The notes under the pieces are model-generated. The model was not told the origin of the DNA. It ran no database searches and worked only from the letters and a program-made list of their open reading frames with translations. A DNA stretch of 64,000 bases from Fluviicola sp. (GTDB lineage Bacteria; Bacteroidota; Bacteroidia; Flavobacteriales_D; Crocinitomicaceae). Below are positions 17,708 to 26,636 of this stretch, one piece after another (position 1 is the first letter of the stretch; every line of letters begins with the position of its first letter). Made by a program: the position numbers and the translations under genes. The DNA is taken from contig JARWZO010000004.1 of NCBI GenBank assembly GCA_029866325.1, forward strand, positions 162,289 to 226,288. Direction: 5' to 3'.

Positions 17708-19666
17708 TTAAACTGTTCTACTTAACTTTTTCCAAGACTTCAAAATAATCTGAACATCCAACAACATCGTGTATTCACGGGCGTAAAGCAAATCCAATTT
17801 CACGGCGATATTCGTGTCGACTTTGCTCAATCGGTCTTCGGGCGATAAAATGCCGCGTTTGATGGAAGGTAATTCGCTTTGTTTTCCGGTCGCTTTGGCA
17901 CTGTAACCTATTGCGGTCAGTTGACCCGAGATCAATCGCAGGGAATTGTGCAAATAGGCCATCTTGTTCGGATAGAACCAAATCAAAACAGGAGCAAAGA
18001 GCAGCATGACCGTTCCGGTGAGTAAATCGATGAGTCGTTTTTGACGACGTTTCACCGGGTGCGAAATCGCATTGATATCCATGATATAGAGATCACCTGC
18101 CGTTTCAATAGAGTTACTTCCGATCAAAAACAAACTATCCGGTTGTGCGATTTTAAAATCGATGTTCGGCAATTGAATGGTGGTCATCCATTCGATGATT
18201 TCGTTGGCCGAAGTGTCTTTGGCGCAGAAAATCAATTCGTCGATCTTATGGATATTGGTGATTTGATCTAATTGATTGAGTGTTCCGATGGCATTGTGTT
18301 CTTTTTCCGGACCTATGGAAACATGCACCACCTTTTCTACTTTGGGTTGCGTTTGACGTAAAATCAAGGCTACGCGTTCAAATTCTTCGCTCGATCCGAT
18401 AATGGCGAAATTGCCGTTTTTCTTCCCGTTGATGATGAATCGTTTGCCAATCGCAAGGTGCAAAAACAAGCGTGAAAGCCAATAATAGGCAATGACCCAT
18501 GCAGCACCTAATAAAATATAGAGCCTAGAAAACTGCCAGTCTTTTGGGAAAAGGGCATAGAACATAAGGATGATTCCGGTTCCAACCACAGTTCCCAGCA
18601 CCATCTTTTTCAAACGAACGGGTTGATCGTAACTGCCCACCATAAGATTGGTAAACATCCAAACCATGGTGTAGCCATAGATCAATGCCGAAGTAATTTC
18701 CCGTGGAAACTCGATATTGGCTTGATGCCAGTAATTGGTCAACGCAAATAATCCGATGAGAATATAAATTGCATCCACCAACGGTAACATCGATTTTTTG
18801 ATGAACCGGCTAGCAATGGCTAAACTGGCTCTAAAGTAAATGGCAGAATTGATCAAGAACGAAAATAACTTGGCGTTTTTCTGCGAAAAATGCTTGCGGG
18901 CAAAAATCACCATGGCGCGGTAAAACACAAAAACGTAGTTGACGCTGCTTTTCTTGGTGCTTTCGCCTTTATAATGGATAATTCGTGTTTCGGGGAAATA
19001 GACGTTTTTGTAGCCGCCTTTGATGATGCGGTACGAAAGATCAATGTCTTCGCCATACATGAAAAAATCTTCGTCGAGCAAGCCAACTTTATCCAACGCT
19101 TCTTTGCGCATAAGCATGAAGGCACCACTGAGAATTTCGATTTCGTTGGTTTCAAATTCGCTCAAGTTGCCTAGGTGGTAACGACCGAAACGTTTGGAAC
19201 GCGGGAAAATACGAGAGATTCCGAAAATTTTGTAAAAAGCCACGGCTGGTGTCGGTAATCCGCGTTTCGATTCAGGTAGGAACTTTCCTTTTCCGTCAAC
19301 CATACGCACACCAAGTCCTCCGACGTCAGGATGTTCATCCATGTAAGCGACCACTTTTTGCAGCGTGTCTTCTTCTACAACCGTATCCGGGTTTAACAGA
19401 AGTTGGTATTTACACTGCGAAAGCAACATTGCCTGATTATTGGCCTTGGAAAATCCTTTGTTGTCTTTATTGGCAATGAGTTTGACCCACGGAAATTTCT
19501 CGGCCACCATTTCTACCGATCCGTCAACGGAGTTATTATCCACGACCCAAACCTCGGCAGGCTCTTTTTCCATAGCGCGAGCCACAGAGTTTAAGCACTG
19601 TTCCAGAAAGAATGTCACATTGTAATTAACAATAATGACTGCTATTTTGGGGTGTTGTTCGTTCAC
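17708..19666 (-). CDS. GT2 glycosyltransferase fused to a degenerate sugar-transferase domain
   Basis: A 652-residue protein. Residues 1-240 form a GT2 domain: VIIVNYN start, DXN-type VVDNNSVDGS, then a block GAFMLMRKEAL and EDIDLSYR, resembling rhamnosyltransferase-like enzymes. Several membrane helices follow (about 265-410), then a Rossmann-like segment (FAIIGSSEEFERVA) and a C-terminus that looks like the polyprenyl-phosphate sugar-transferase family (KRLIDLLTGTVMLLFAPVL and DVQIILKSWKKL). The usual catalytic block KPGITGLWQ of that family is replaced by IKRGILSPED, so the C-terminal part is probably inactive. It lies 3 nt after ridA, same strand. Likely role: cell-surface polysaccharide synthesis. 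Confidence 0.85.
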   Translation of the reverse strand: MNEQHPKIAVIIVNYNVTFFLEQCLNSVARAMEKEPAEVWVVDNNSVDGSVEMVAEKFPWVKLIANKDNKGFSKANNQAMLLSQCKYQLLLNPDTVVEEDTLQKVVAYMDEHPDVGGLGVRMVDGKGKFLPESKRGLPTPAVAFYKIFGISRIFPRSKRFGRYHLGNLSEFETNEIEILSGAFMLMRKEALDKVGLLDEDFFMYGEDIDLSYRIIKGGYKNVYFPETRIIHYKGESTKKSSVNYVFVFYRAMVIFARKHFSQKNAKLFSFLINSAIYFRASLAIASRFIKKSMLPLVDAIYILIGLFALTNYWHQANIEFPREITSALIYGYTMVWMFTNLMVGSYDQPVRLKKMVLGTVVGTGIILMFYALFPKDWQFSRLYILLGAAWVIAYYWLSRLFLHLAIGKRFIINGKKNGNFAIIGSSEEFERVALILRQTQPKVEKVVHVSIGPEKEHNAIGTLNQLDQITNIHKIDELIFCAKDTSANEIIEWMTTIQLPNIDFKIAQPDSLFLIGSNSIETAGDLYIMDINAISHPVKRRQKRLIDLLTGTVMLLFAPVLIWFYPNKMAYLHNSLRLISGQLTAIGYSAKATGKQSELPSIKRGILSPEDRLSKVDTNIAVKLDLLYAREYTMLLDVQIILKSWKKLSRTV

Positions 19667-19669
19667 GTT

Positions 19670-20047
19670 TTAGCGCACTGCAATGCAAGATATTTCAATA
19701 GGCACATCCATCGGAAGACGACTTACCTGAACGGTTTCGCGTGCAGGAGGCATTTCCTTGAAGTACGAGCCATAAACGGCATTCATGGCAGAAAATTGTC
19801 CGAGGTCGGTGACGAAAATACTGCACTTTACAATATTATCGAGGGTCATGCCTTCTTCAGCCAGCAACGATTCGATGTTTTTTAGGATGCGATGCGTGGC
19901 TTCCTCAATCGTAGCAATCTCCAACTCGCCTGTATGTGGACTCAACGGAATTTGTCCGCTTACATACATCGTGTCGTTCGACAAAATTGCCTGACTATAA
20001 GGTCCAAGTGGTGCAGGAGCTCCCGAAATCATTACCGCTTTTTTCAT
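19670..20047 (-). CDS. ridA: RidA family reactive enamine/imine deaminase
   Basis: Start chosen at ATG 20045-20047 (MKKAVMISGAPAP), giving 126 residues, the usual length; the longer frame adds 26 unrelated residues. Family blocks are visible: GPYSQAI, YVSGQIPL, ILKNIESLLAE, VKCSIFVTDL, and the end PMDVPIEISCIAV with the family Glu; the substrate-binding Arg lies in PPARETVQV. RidA removes reactive 2-aminoacrylate and similar enamines made by PLP enzymes. The stop lies 3 nt before the GT2 gene start. Its start is only 44 bp from the divergent trpG/pabA start. Confidence 0.92.
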   Translation of the reverse strand: MKKAVMISGAPAPLGPYSQAILSNDTMYVSGQIPLSPHTGELEIATIEEATHRILKNIESLLAEEGMTLDNIVKCSIFVTDLGQFSAMNAVYGSYFKEMPPARETVQVSRLPMDVPIEISCIAVR

Positions 20048-20050
20048 GCC

Positions 20051-20079
20051 TTGTCTTTTTTGCAAGTTTAGTAATTTTG
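20051..20079 (+). promoter_or_regulatory. Predicted Bacteroidetes-type promoter of trpG/pabA
   Basis: TTG at 20051-20053, then 18 nt, then TAATTTTG at 20072-20079, an exact match to the -7 consensus TAnnTTTG of Bacteroidetes primary sigma. It lies 12 nt before the GTG start, implying a very short leader. Confidence 0.6.
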
Positions 20080-20091
20080 AATCAAAAAGCA

Positions 20092-20658
20092 GTGCGTATA
20101 CTTTTGCTCGACAATATCGATTCATTTACTTACAACATCTACCATTATCTGGAAGGGTTGGGAGCTGAAGTTACGGTCATAGACCATTCTGTTATCGAGC
20201 CTGAAGTAGTGTACTCTTTTGATGCCTTGGTCATTTCACCCGGTCCCGGACTGCCTAATGAGGCCGGAAAACTCATGGAAGTATTAGCAAAAGCGGTTTC
20301 AGAAAAAATCCCGACACTGGGTGTTTGTCTAGGAATGCAGGCCATGGCGGAATATTTCGGTGGAACCATTTTTAATCAGCAGGAAGTAAAACACGGTCAG
20401 CAGGCTATCATCACGCATACCAACGAATCAATCCTCTTTAAAGGAATTCCGGCACAATTCCACGTCGGCTTGTACCACAGCTGGGCGGTTGATAAGAAGT
20501 TGCCTAAGGTACTTACTGCGACTGCTTTTTCAGAAGTCGGCATCATGATGGCGCTGGAACACACTTCTTTACCTGTTTATGGCGTTCAATTTCACCCGGA
20601 AAGTATTTTGAGTGAATACGGGAAACCTTTGTTTGCGAATTTTCTGGAGAAGGTTTAG
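20092..20658 (+). CDS. Anthranilate/aminodeoxychorismate synthase component II (glutamine amidotransferase)
   Basis: Start chosen at GTG 20092-20094 (VRILLLDNIDSFTYN), the normal N-terminus of this family, giving 188 residues. It is a class I glutamine amidotransferase: SPGPGLP, nucleophile C79 in GVCLGMQ, and the H168/E170 dyad in HPESIL. It supplies ammonia to TrpE or PabB for tryptophan or folate synthesis. Neither a trpE/pabB gene nor other trp genes are nearby, so trpG and pabA cannot be told apart; a solitary gene leans to a PabA-type or dual role. Divergent from ridA. Confidence 0.9.
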   Translation: MRILLLDNIDSFTYNIYHYLEGLGAEVTVIDHSVIEPEVVYSFDALVISPGPGLPNEAGKLMEVLAKAVSEKIPTLGVCLGMQAMAEYFGGTIFNQQEVKHGQQAIITHTNESILFKGIPAQFHVGLYHSWAVDKKLPKVLTATAFSEVGIMMALEHTSLPVYGVQFHPESILSEYGKPLFANFLEKV

Positions 20659-20664
20659 TTTGTT

Positions 20665-20712
20665 AATCAAAACGAAGCAGTTTGGTGCTTTTTAGACACC
20701 TTCGTTGCGATT
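20665..20712 (+). terminator. Possible terminator hairpin after trpG/pabA
   Basis: Nested pairing AATC..AACGAA with TTCGTT..GATT, plus inner GGTG/CACC. The T-run is weak, so rho-independent function is uncertain. Confidence 0.4.
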
Positions 20713-20727
20713 AAAATGGTAAACAAA

Positions 20728-20762
20728 AAATCCGACTTCCACTTGAAGCAGAAGCCGGATTT
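20728..20762 (-). terminator. Intrinsic terminator of the small Cys/Lys-rich protein gene
   Basis: AAATCCGACTTC pairs with GAAGCCGGATTT (one G-T pair). On minus the tail is TTTTTTG. Confidence 0.75.
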
Positions 20763-20784
20763 TCCAGTATTCTTTGAAAACTAA

Positions 20785-20997
20785 TTAAGCCGCTTTTTTA
20801 CCAGCGCAGCAAGATCCCTTTTCAGTTGAACAAGCTCCTTTAGTAGCACATGCTTTTTTAGATTTCTTAGATTTTTTCTTCTTGTCGTCGTCTTTCTTAA
20901 CAACTTCAGTTGAAGTGCTGTTAGTAGCTGCGTAAACTGTAGCAGACATAGAACCTACAAACATCATCAACGACAAAGCAACAAATACTTTTTTCAT
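20785..20997 (-). CDS. Small exported Lys/Cys-rich protein
   Basis: A 70-residue protein with a signal peptide (KKVFVALSLMMFVGSM, cleavage near VYA) followed by an acidic-to-basic low-complexity stretch (KKDDDKKKKSKKSKK) and a short tail with five Cys (ACATKGACSTEKGSCC). The Cys cluster could bind metal or form disulfides, but I know no matching family with a proven role. It has its own promoter region and terminator, so it is probably a single, perhaps highly expressed, transcription unit. Confidence 0.78.
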   Translation of the reverse strand: MKKVFVALSLMMFVGSMSATVYAATNSTSTEVVKKDDDKKKKSKKSKKACATKGACSTEKGSCCAGKKAA

Positions 20998-21041
20998 GAT
21001 TAATCTTATTAATTTGTTATAACGATTTAAAATTACGCCTT

Positions 21042-21707
21042 TTATTTCAATACGGCAAGGGTTGTTAACTTTCCTTTAACATCTTCTCCGATTTTAACAT
21101 TTAGCTGTGTTCCAAGCGGTAAGAATACATCCACTCGTGAACCGAACTTGATAAAACCGAACTCTTCACCGGTAGTGGCTTGTTGCCCTTCCTGCGCATA
21201 GTAGCAAATGCGGCGCGCTACAGCCCCGGCTATTTGACGAAACAACACCGATTGACCGGAAGAATGCTCCACAACAAACGTACTCCGTTCATTATCCGTA
21301 CTGCTTTTCGGATGCCACGCTACCAGAAATAATCCTTTGTGATAACGCGCAAAGGTTACTTTTCCGCTAATCGGGAAGTAGTTGGCGTGTACATTCAATG
21401 GCGACATGAAGATCGAAACCTGAATGCGTTTGTCTTTGAAAAACTCGGTTTCTTCCACTTCTTCAATCACCACTACTTTCCCGTCTGCCGGACACAATAC
21501 GTCATTTGGTCCGAAGGTAAAACTCCGCTTCGGAATGCGGAAAAACTGCACGATCAGGTAAGCCAATACAAGAATTCCAAGTGTAAGTAAAAGGAATAAC
21601 CATAACCATCCGGTCAATTGCCAAAGTAAGAAATTGCCCCATTGCATGATACTTAGAACAAGGGAAGCGAGTATGATAGTGGCGTAGCCTTCACGGTGTA
21701 ATGTCAT
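21042..21707 (-). CDS. psd: Phosphatidylserine decarboxylase (short proenzyme type)
   Basis: A 221-residue protein with two N-terminal membrane helices (about 8-55), the block VLCPADGKVVVIEEV, MSPLNVHANY with the catalytic His, and the self-cleavage site G189-S190 in KFGSRVDVF, where the pyruvoyl group forms. This is the short, archaeal-like Psd family common in Bacteroidetes. It converts phosphatidylserine to phosphatidylethanolamine at the inner membrane. It starts 13 nt after cdsA on the same strand; CdsA makes the CDP-diacylglycerol used for phosphatidylserine synthesis, so the pair is a phospholipid operon. Confidence 0.93.
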   Translation of the reverse strand: MTLHREGYATIILASLVLSIMQWGNFLLWQLTGWLWLFLLLTLGILVLAYLIVQFFRIPKRSFTFGPNDVLCPADGKVVVIEEVEETEFFKDKRIQVSIFMSPLNVHANYFPISGKVTFARYHKGLFLVAWHPKSSTDNERSTFVVEHSSGQSVLFRQIAGAVARRICYYAQEGQQATTGEEFGFIKFGSRVDVFLPLGTQLNVKIGEDVKGKLTTLAVLK

Positions 21708-21720
21708 GCGTATTTCGGTT

Positions 21721-22611
21721 TTAGAGAATGTGAGCCAAAAGTACGTATAAAACAGGAGCTACAAAAAGCATAGCGTCTATTCGATCAAGTATTCCGCCAT
21801 GTCCGGGGAGTATTTTTCCCGAATCTTTTACACCTGCCGCACGTTTGAGTTTACTTTCAAATAAGTCACCGAAAGTCGCTAAAACGGAAGCGAGAATACT
21901 CACAAATGTGATAATGAAAGCATTGTTTATAGAGTATTCACCCGCAAAGAACACGATTACATGCATCACGATCAATGTGCCGATTACACCACCGAAAAAA
22001 CCCTCCCATGTCTTTTTGGGAGAAACGGAAGGAAAGAGCTTGTTTTTTCCAAAAAAGCGACCTGAGGCATAAGCCAGCGTATCGTTGAGGTAAATGGGAA
22101 TGAGTGCAATAAACAAGTAGCGCTTTTCACTTGGATCGGAAACGGTTAACCCAAAACTTAAAAGTAAAAGTGGTAGCAGGGGATAAACCAATCCGAGAAT
22201 GAAGCTTCCTTTGACGATGAATGCAATTTCGTTTTTCCGGAAAATGAGAACTATGAATAGGATTAAAGCGACCAAAAAAATCGCCCAAAAGGACAGGAGC
22301 CAGAAACGAATTTCAGGTGTGAAATTGTTCACTGAAATTCCTGCATCAATGCTTGGCATGAAATCATGCAAAGAAGTCAGAATAAAGGGAAGAAATGCCA
22401 GAATAACGATCAATAAACTTACCGGAAGCATCTTGGATGAATGATGCAGCGCTTTGCGCATCGCATACAGCTCAAATGTACCAATAAGGGCAAACAACAG
22501 TAATACAAAGTTGAACGTGTTTACATGGTACGTGAGATCAATCGCGAATGGCACAAATACGATTGCCAAAAATACAATTCCAAATAAGCTACGAATCAAC
22601 AATTCTTTCAT
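21721..22611 (-). CDS. cdsA: Phosphatidate cytidylyltransferase
   Basis: A 296-residue polytopic membrane protein with about eight helices and the CdsA signature near the C-terminus: KRAAGVKDSGKILPGHGG followed by ILDRID. It makes CDP-diacylglycerol from phosphatidic acid and CTP. It is upstream of psd in the same direction and downstream of ftsH, with a weak terminator-like hairpin between ftsH and cdsA. Its length is close to the family norm. Confidence 0.93.
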   Translation of the reverse strand: MKELLIRSLFGIVFLAIVFVPFAIDLTYHVNTFNFVLLLFALIGTFELYAMRKALHHSSKMLPVSLLIVILAFLPFILTSLHDFMPSIDAGISVNNFTPEIRFWLLSFWAIFLVALILFIVLIFRKNEIAFIVKGSFILGLVYPLLPLLLLSFGLTVSDPSEKRYLFIALIPIYLNDTLAYASGRFFGKNKLFPSVSPKKTWEGFFGGVIGTLIVMHVIVFFAGEYSINNAFIITFVSILASVLATFGDLFESKLKRAAGVKDSGKILPGHGGILDRIDAMLFVAPVLYVLLAHIL

Positions 22612-22626
22612 GCTATAAAACTAAAA

Positions 22627-22652
22627 CTCCCGGAAAGTTTCCTGACCGGGAG
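22627..22652 (-). terminator. Hairpin between ftsH and cdsA
   Basis: CTCCCGG (22627-22633) pairs with CCGGGAG (22646-22652). On minus the tail is TTTTAG, so it could end or attenuate ftsH transcripts before cdsA. Confidence 0.6.
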
Positions 22653-22674
22653 GTTAATAGGGGGGTACTTTTGT

Positions 22675-24831
22675 TTATTCTTCTGTTTTATTTTCTTCCG
22701 CCGATTCTTCGGTTGCCTTGCCATTCAAAGGCTCAACTTTACCTGTGGCGCTTTTTTTCTTAGAAGGTTTCGCTTCTGCAGCTTCTTCGGTTTCGTCAGG
22801 TTGAATGGAAGGTGCTTCTGTTTCTTCCACAATCACAGATCCACCAATGGTTTCTTCGTGTTTTGGAGTGCTCACCAACTCTTCTTCAGCCCAAGCGCGT
22901 TTTCCGAAAATCTCTTCCAAATCTTCTTTGAAAATGACTTCTTTTTCTAATAGCTTGTCTGCAAGCAAGGTCAATTTATCTTTGTTTTCACTCAGAATTT
23001 TGATTGCTCTCTGGTATTGAATTTCGATCATTTTGCTCACCTCTTCATCAATGATACGGGCTGTATCTTCCGAGTAAGGTTTGGTAAACATTTCACGACC
23101 TTGCGAATCGTAGAAGGAAACATTCCCCAAACGTTCGTTGAGTCCGTAGATTGAAACCACATCATAAGCTTGTTTGGTTACTTTCTCCAAATCGCTCAAT
23201 GCGCCGGTAGAAATTTTACCAAAGATCAATTGTTCTGCGGCACGACCACCCAAGGCTGAACACATTTCATCCAAAATCTGTTCGGTGGTAGTAATACTGC
23301 GTTCTTCAGGCAAATACCAGGCAGCACCCAATGAACGTCCACGTGGCACGATGGTTACTTTTACCAATGGATGAGCGTGTTCCAACAACCATGAAGTAGT
23401 AGCGTGACCGGCCTCGTGGAAGGCAATAGCGCGTTTTTCTTCTTTAGTGATGATCTTATTTTTCTTTTCCAATCCACCGATGATACGGTCAACGGCATCT
23501 AAGAAATCTTGTTTTTCAACAAATTGTTTTTCTTTACGAGCGGCAATCAACGCTGCTTCGTTGCACAAGTTGGCAATATCCGCACCCGAGAATCCCGGAG
23601 TTTGTTTCGATAAAAATTCAATGTCTAAGTTTGGAGCTAATTTCAACGGTTTTAAGTGCACCTGGAAGATTTCCTTGCGCTCGTTCAAATCGGGCATATC
23701 CACATAAATCTGACGGTCGAAACGTCCGGCACGCATCAAAGCGCTATCCAATACATCGGCGCGGTTGGTTGCTGCCAGAATGATCACTCCGGAGTTGGTA
23801 CCGAAACCATCCATTTCAGTCAATAACTGGTTCAAGGTGTTTTCACGTTCGTCGTTGGAGCTGAATCCTGCGTTTTTACCACGCGCTCTACCGATAGCAT
23901 CAATTTCGTCGATGAAAATGATAGCTGGGGCTTTTTCTTTCGCTTGACGGAACAAATCACGTACACGCGATGCACCTACACCTACAAACATTTCAACGAA
24001 GTCTGAACCTGAAAGGGAGAAGAAAGGAACTTTGGCTTCACCGGCAACGGCTTTCGCTAACAAGGTTTTACCGGTTCCCGGAGGTCCTACAAGTAAAGCT
24101 CCTTTCGGAATCTTGGCACCTAGTTCGGTAAACTTCTTCGGATTTTTCAAAAACTCAACGATTTCCTGAATTTCTTCTTTTGCTCCTTCCAATCCGGCTA
24201 CGTCTTTAAATGTAGTGTTGGTAGATTTTCCTTTTTCGTAGACCTGAGCACGCGATTTTCCGATGTTGAAAATCTGTCCGCCCGGTCCGCCACCGCTGCC
24301 ACCCGACATACGTCGCATGATCACGATCCAAATCACAACAATAATCAAAATAGGGAAAAGATAGCCCAATATATTACCGAGGTAATTGACTTCTTCTTCA
24401 AACTGACAATCGATTTGTTTTTTATGAGCGGCTTTCAGCACTACATTTAAATCGTCTACCTTTTCTTCAAAACGACCGGCATCGGAAATGTTGAGGGAGA
24501 ACTCTGGATCTTTTTCGGCACGCATTGAACGGCCTTTCGTTTCAAGTGCTTTTTTCAATTTCTTGAATTCACCTTTCTGATTTTCCTTCACGAATTTTTT
24601 TCCTTCTTCGGTCAAGCGAAAATCAACACGCACACGGTTTACGATACGTACATCTTTTACGTAGCTCGAATCGGCCAAACTGAAAAAGGTCTCCGGACTT
24701 TTAATCTCCACATCGTTCGACCCACCAAGAAAGAGCTGGAATGCGATGACGGCAACACCGATAGCGGCATACAACCAATAAATGGCGTATGGATTTCTCT
24801 TCGGTTTGTTCGAATTATTGTTTTCTGACAT
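22675..24831 (-). CDS. ftsH: ATP-dependent zinc metalloprotease FtsH
   Basis: A 718-residue protein with two membrane helices (about 15-32 and 150-170), a periplasmic domain between them, an AAA+ ATPase domain with Walker A GPPGTGKT at residues 249-256, Walker [15 protein letters not shown] block [19 protein letters not shown], and the M41 protease domain with zinc motif HEAGH at 472-476. The C-terminus is extended with acidic Glu/Lys-rich sequence. It degrades misfolded or regulated membrane proteins. It is preceded by rsfS (11 nt gap) and followed by cdsA and psd. Confidence 0.97.
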   Translation of the reverse strand: MSENNNSNKPKRNPYAIYWLYAAIGVAVIAFQLFLGGSNDVEIKSPETFFSLADSSYVKDVRIVNRVRVDFRLTEEGKKFVKENQKGEFKKLKKALETKGRSMRAEKDPEFSLNISDAGRFEEKVDDLNVVLKAAHKKQIDCQFEEEVNYLGNILGYLFPILIIVVIWIVIMRRMSGGSGGGPGGQIFNIGKSRAQVYEKGKSTNTTFKDVAGLEGAKEEIQEIVEFLKNPKKFTELGAKIPKGALLVGPPGTGKTLLAKAVAGEAKVPFFSLSGSDFVEMFVGVGASRVRDLFRQAKEKAPAIIFIDEIDAIGRARGKNAGFSSNDERENTLNQLLTEMDGFGTNSGVIILAATNRADVLDSALMRAGRFDRQIYVDMPDLNERKEIFQVHLKPLKLAPNLDIEFLSKQTPGFSGADIANLCNEAALIAARKEKQFVEKQDFLDAVDRIIGGLEKKNKIITKEEKRAIAFHEAGHATTSWLLEHAHPLVKVTIVPRGRSLGAAWYLPEERSITTTEQILDEMCSALGGRAAEQLIFGKISTGALSDLEKVTKQAYDVVSIYGLNERLGNVSFYDSQGREMFTKPYSEDTARIIDEEVSKMIEIQYQRAIKILSENKDKLTLLADKLLEKEVIFKEDLEEIFGKRAWAEEELVSTPKHEETIGGSVIVEETEAPSIQPDETEEAAEAKPSKKKSATGKVEPLNGKATEESAEENKTEE

Positions 24832-24842
24832 GAGTCTGTTTT

Positions 24843-25220
24843 TTAATTTAAGTTAGGGATGTTGGTGCGAATCGCATCCGACCACAAGTCCTCCAATTCG
24901 TAGAAATGACGTGCATCTTTGTAGAAAATGTGTGCAACAACGCTCACGTAATCCAATAAAATCCACTCTGAATTGGTTTTTCCTTCCTGGTGCCACGGCT
25001 TTTCCTGCAATTCCTTGCGGGTGTGTCGTGTTACGGTTGTGCTGATACCATCCACTTGGGTTGATGATTCTCCTGAACAAATCACGAAGAAGTCCGTTAC
25101 AGCATTGGCAATGTTTCGTAAATCGAGAACAACGATGTCCTTTGCTTTGTTTTCTTGCATTCCTTCTACTATTGCGTTGCACAGTATTTGGGAATCAGTA
25201 TCTTGTTTTAATTTATACAT
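24843..25220 (-). CDS. rsfS: Ribosomal silencing factor
   Basis: Start chosen at ATG 25218-25220 (MYKLKQDTDSQ), giving 125 residues, normal for RsfS; an upstream in-frame start adds ten. Blocks typical of the family: IVVLDLRNIANAVTDFFVICSG, SSTQVDGI, SEWILLDYVSVVAHIF and FYELEDLWSDA. RsfS binds L14 on the large subunit and blocks joining with the small subunit during starvation. It is upstream of ftsH on the same strand and divergent from birA with 81 bp between starts. Confidence 0.94.
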   Translation of the reverse strand: MYKLKQDTDSQILCNAIVEGMQENKAKDIVVLDLRNIANAVTDFFVICSGESSTQVDGISTTVTRHTRKELQEKPWHQEGKTNSEWILLDYVSVVAHIFYKDARHFYELEDLWSDAIRTNIPNLN

Positions 25221-25301
25221 TCGTAATTTTGAGTTCACAAATCTAAGCAATTATCGGCTTGAAATGTTTGAGTGTTATTTGCTAATCATTGTTAATTTGC
25301 C

Positions 25302-26030
25302 ATGATAGGACAGAAATTCATCCTTCTTGACGAGGTAGACTCTACGAACAATTATACTGCCAAGTTGCTTAGCGAAGGTAAAATGGCACATGGCACTGTT
25401 ATTTTGGCAGAGAAACAGACCGCAGGAAGGGGCCAACGTGGCAATTTGTGGCACTCCGCCTCGGGAAAGCAGTTTACTTGTTCGGTTTATGCGGCGACTG
25501 CTTTTTTGTCAGTTGAACGCTACTGGTACTTGAATTTGGCGGTTGCATTAGCTGTTCGCGATACCATTCAGGCATTTATTCCCGAAAAAACAGCGATTAA
25601 GTGGCCAAACGATGTGCTGGTGAACGATAAAAAGATCGCCGGAATTCTCATCGAAACGCAATGGAACGCCGGAATGATTAATGGAGCTATCATCGGTGTT
25701 GGAATCAACCTGCAGCGCGAATCGGATCTTCCATCAAGTTGCAGTTTAAGTGATTTTACGGACAATATCCCTGAAATACTGGAAATGGCTCGTCAATTGG
25801 CCGTTTTACTCGAATTGCAATTTGAACGCTTACGCGCCGGAAACTGGAATGCTATTTTACAGGATTACCATTCCATGCTTTGGAAAAAAGATATTCTGAT
25901 CGATGCTCGTATTGAAAATGATTGGCAGGAAGGTTATATTCGAGGAATTGACGGAATCGGGAATTTGCTGTTTGAGATCAACGGAGAAGAACAATCGTTT
26001 GGGTTGAAAGAGATTGCTTTTGACTACTAG
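25302..26030 (+). CDS. birA: Biotin--[acetyl-CoA-carboxylase] ligase
   Basis: A 242-residue monofunctional BirA: no N-terminal helix-turn-helix, starting directly with the catalytic domain (LLDEVDSTNNYTAKLL). It has TAGRGQRGNLW, the biotinyl-AMP loop, and KWPNDVLVNDKKIAGILIE with the catalytic Lys. It activates biotin with ATP and attaches it to carboxylase carrier proteins. Lacking a DNA-binding domain, it should not act as a biotin-operon repressor. Divergent from rsfS. Confidence 0.94.
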   Translation: MIGQKFILLDEVDSTNNYTAKLLSEGKMAHGTVILAEKQTAGRGQRGNLWHSASGKQFTCSVYAATAFLSVERYWYLNLAVALAVRDTIQAFIPEKTAIKWPNDVLVNDKKIAGILIETQWNAGMINGAIIGVGINLQRESDLPSSCSLSDFTDNIPEILEMARQLAVLLELQFERLRAGNWNAILQDYHSMLWKKDILIDARIENDWQEGYIRGIDGIGNLLFEINGEEQSFGLKEIAFDY

Positions 26031-26047
26031 GAGAATTTTGACCTACT

Positions 26048-26234
26048 GATGTTGGATGCTTGATTTTTGATGTTTGATTGGATTTTCTTAGATTTTTTAG
26101 AGATCACTTCTGTACTTGGAATGCGGTCATTACTAGAATCTCCTGGATTTTTTCATGATTTGCAAAGGTTTCCAAAATCGAGCTACTAACTGAACGCCTA
26201 ATCCAACATCAAGCATCCAACATTAAAAAATCAA
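26048..26234. repeat. Intergenic inverted repeat with tandem-unit arms (locus C)
   Basis: The left arm 26048-26086 and right arm 26200-26234 share the inverted core ATGTTGGATGCTTGAT. Each arm is built from 7-9 nt units of the type TTGATGTT/GGATGTT. It lies between the convergent genes birA and the SRPBCC gene. The same unit occurs at 33526-33564, 34141-34177 and 43919-43942. Confidence 0.8.
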
Positions 26235-26630
26235 TTAGAACTGCTCTTGCAATTTATTCGACATGTGGTTAAACAGCCCGATCAACGGTTTTTCAACCAT
26301 CATTTTCAAGAACATATTTACATCGCCAATAAATTCAATGTGACCGTGTGTTTGATCGTGTTTTTCGCTTAAGTGAACCGTCAATGAATAGGCAAACGGA
26401 GCTCTTTCACCCGATTTCATGTGAATGCGTTTCGGAATCTCTTTATCTACATAAAGTAATGAAATCAGAAAACCACCCTGTACTTTGAACGTACAACCTT
26501 CTGCATGTGCGTGAAAGTCTGAAATTTTATCTTCAGGAAGCAAACATTCAATGTTATGAGATTGGGCAAGGAATTCAAACACAATCAATATCGGTGCTTT
26601 TATAGAAGCTGTTTCACTGATGATTTTCAT
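26235..26630 (-). CDS. SRPBCC superfamily (START-like) protein
   Basis: A 131-residue protein with the SRPBCC pattern: opening beta-strand ISETASIKAP followed by helix ILIVFEFLAQ, a long beta-sheet (FKVQGGFLISLLYV, FAYSLTVHL) and a C-terminal helix GLFNHMSNKLQEQF. Such proteins bind hydrophobic ligands; no ligand can be named. It lies 6 nt after pyrE on the same strand and is probably co-transcribed with it. Its stop codon abuts the right arm of an inverted repeat. Confidence 0.8.
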   Translation of the reverse strand: MKIISETASIKAPILIVFEFLAQSHNIECLLPEDKISDFHAHAEGCTFKVQGGFLISLLYVDKEIPKRIHMKSGERAPFAYSLTVHLSEKHDQTHGHIEFIGDVNMFLKMMVEKPLIGLFNHMSNKLQEQF

Positions 26631-26636
26631 GGAATC

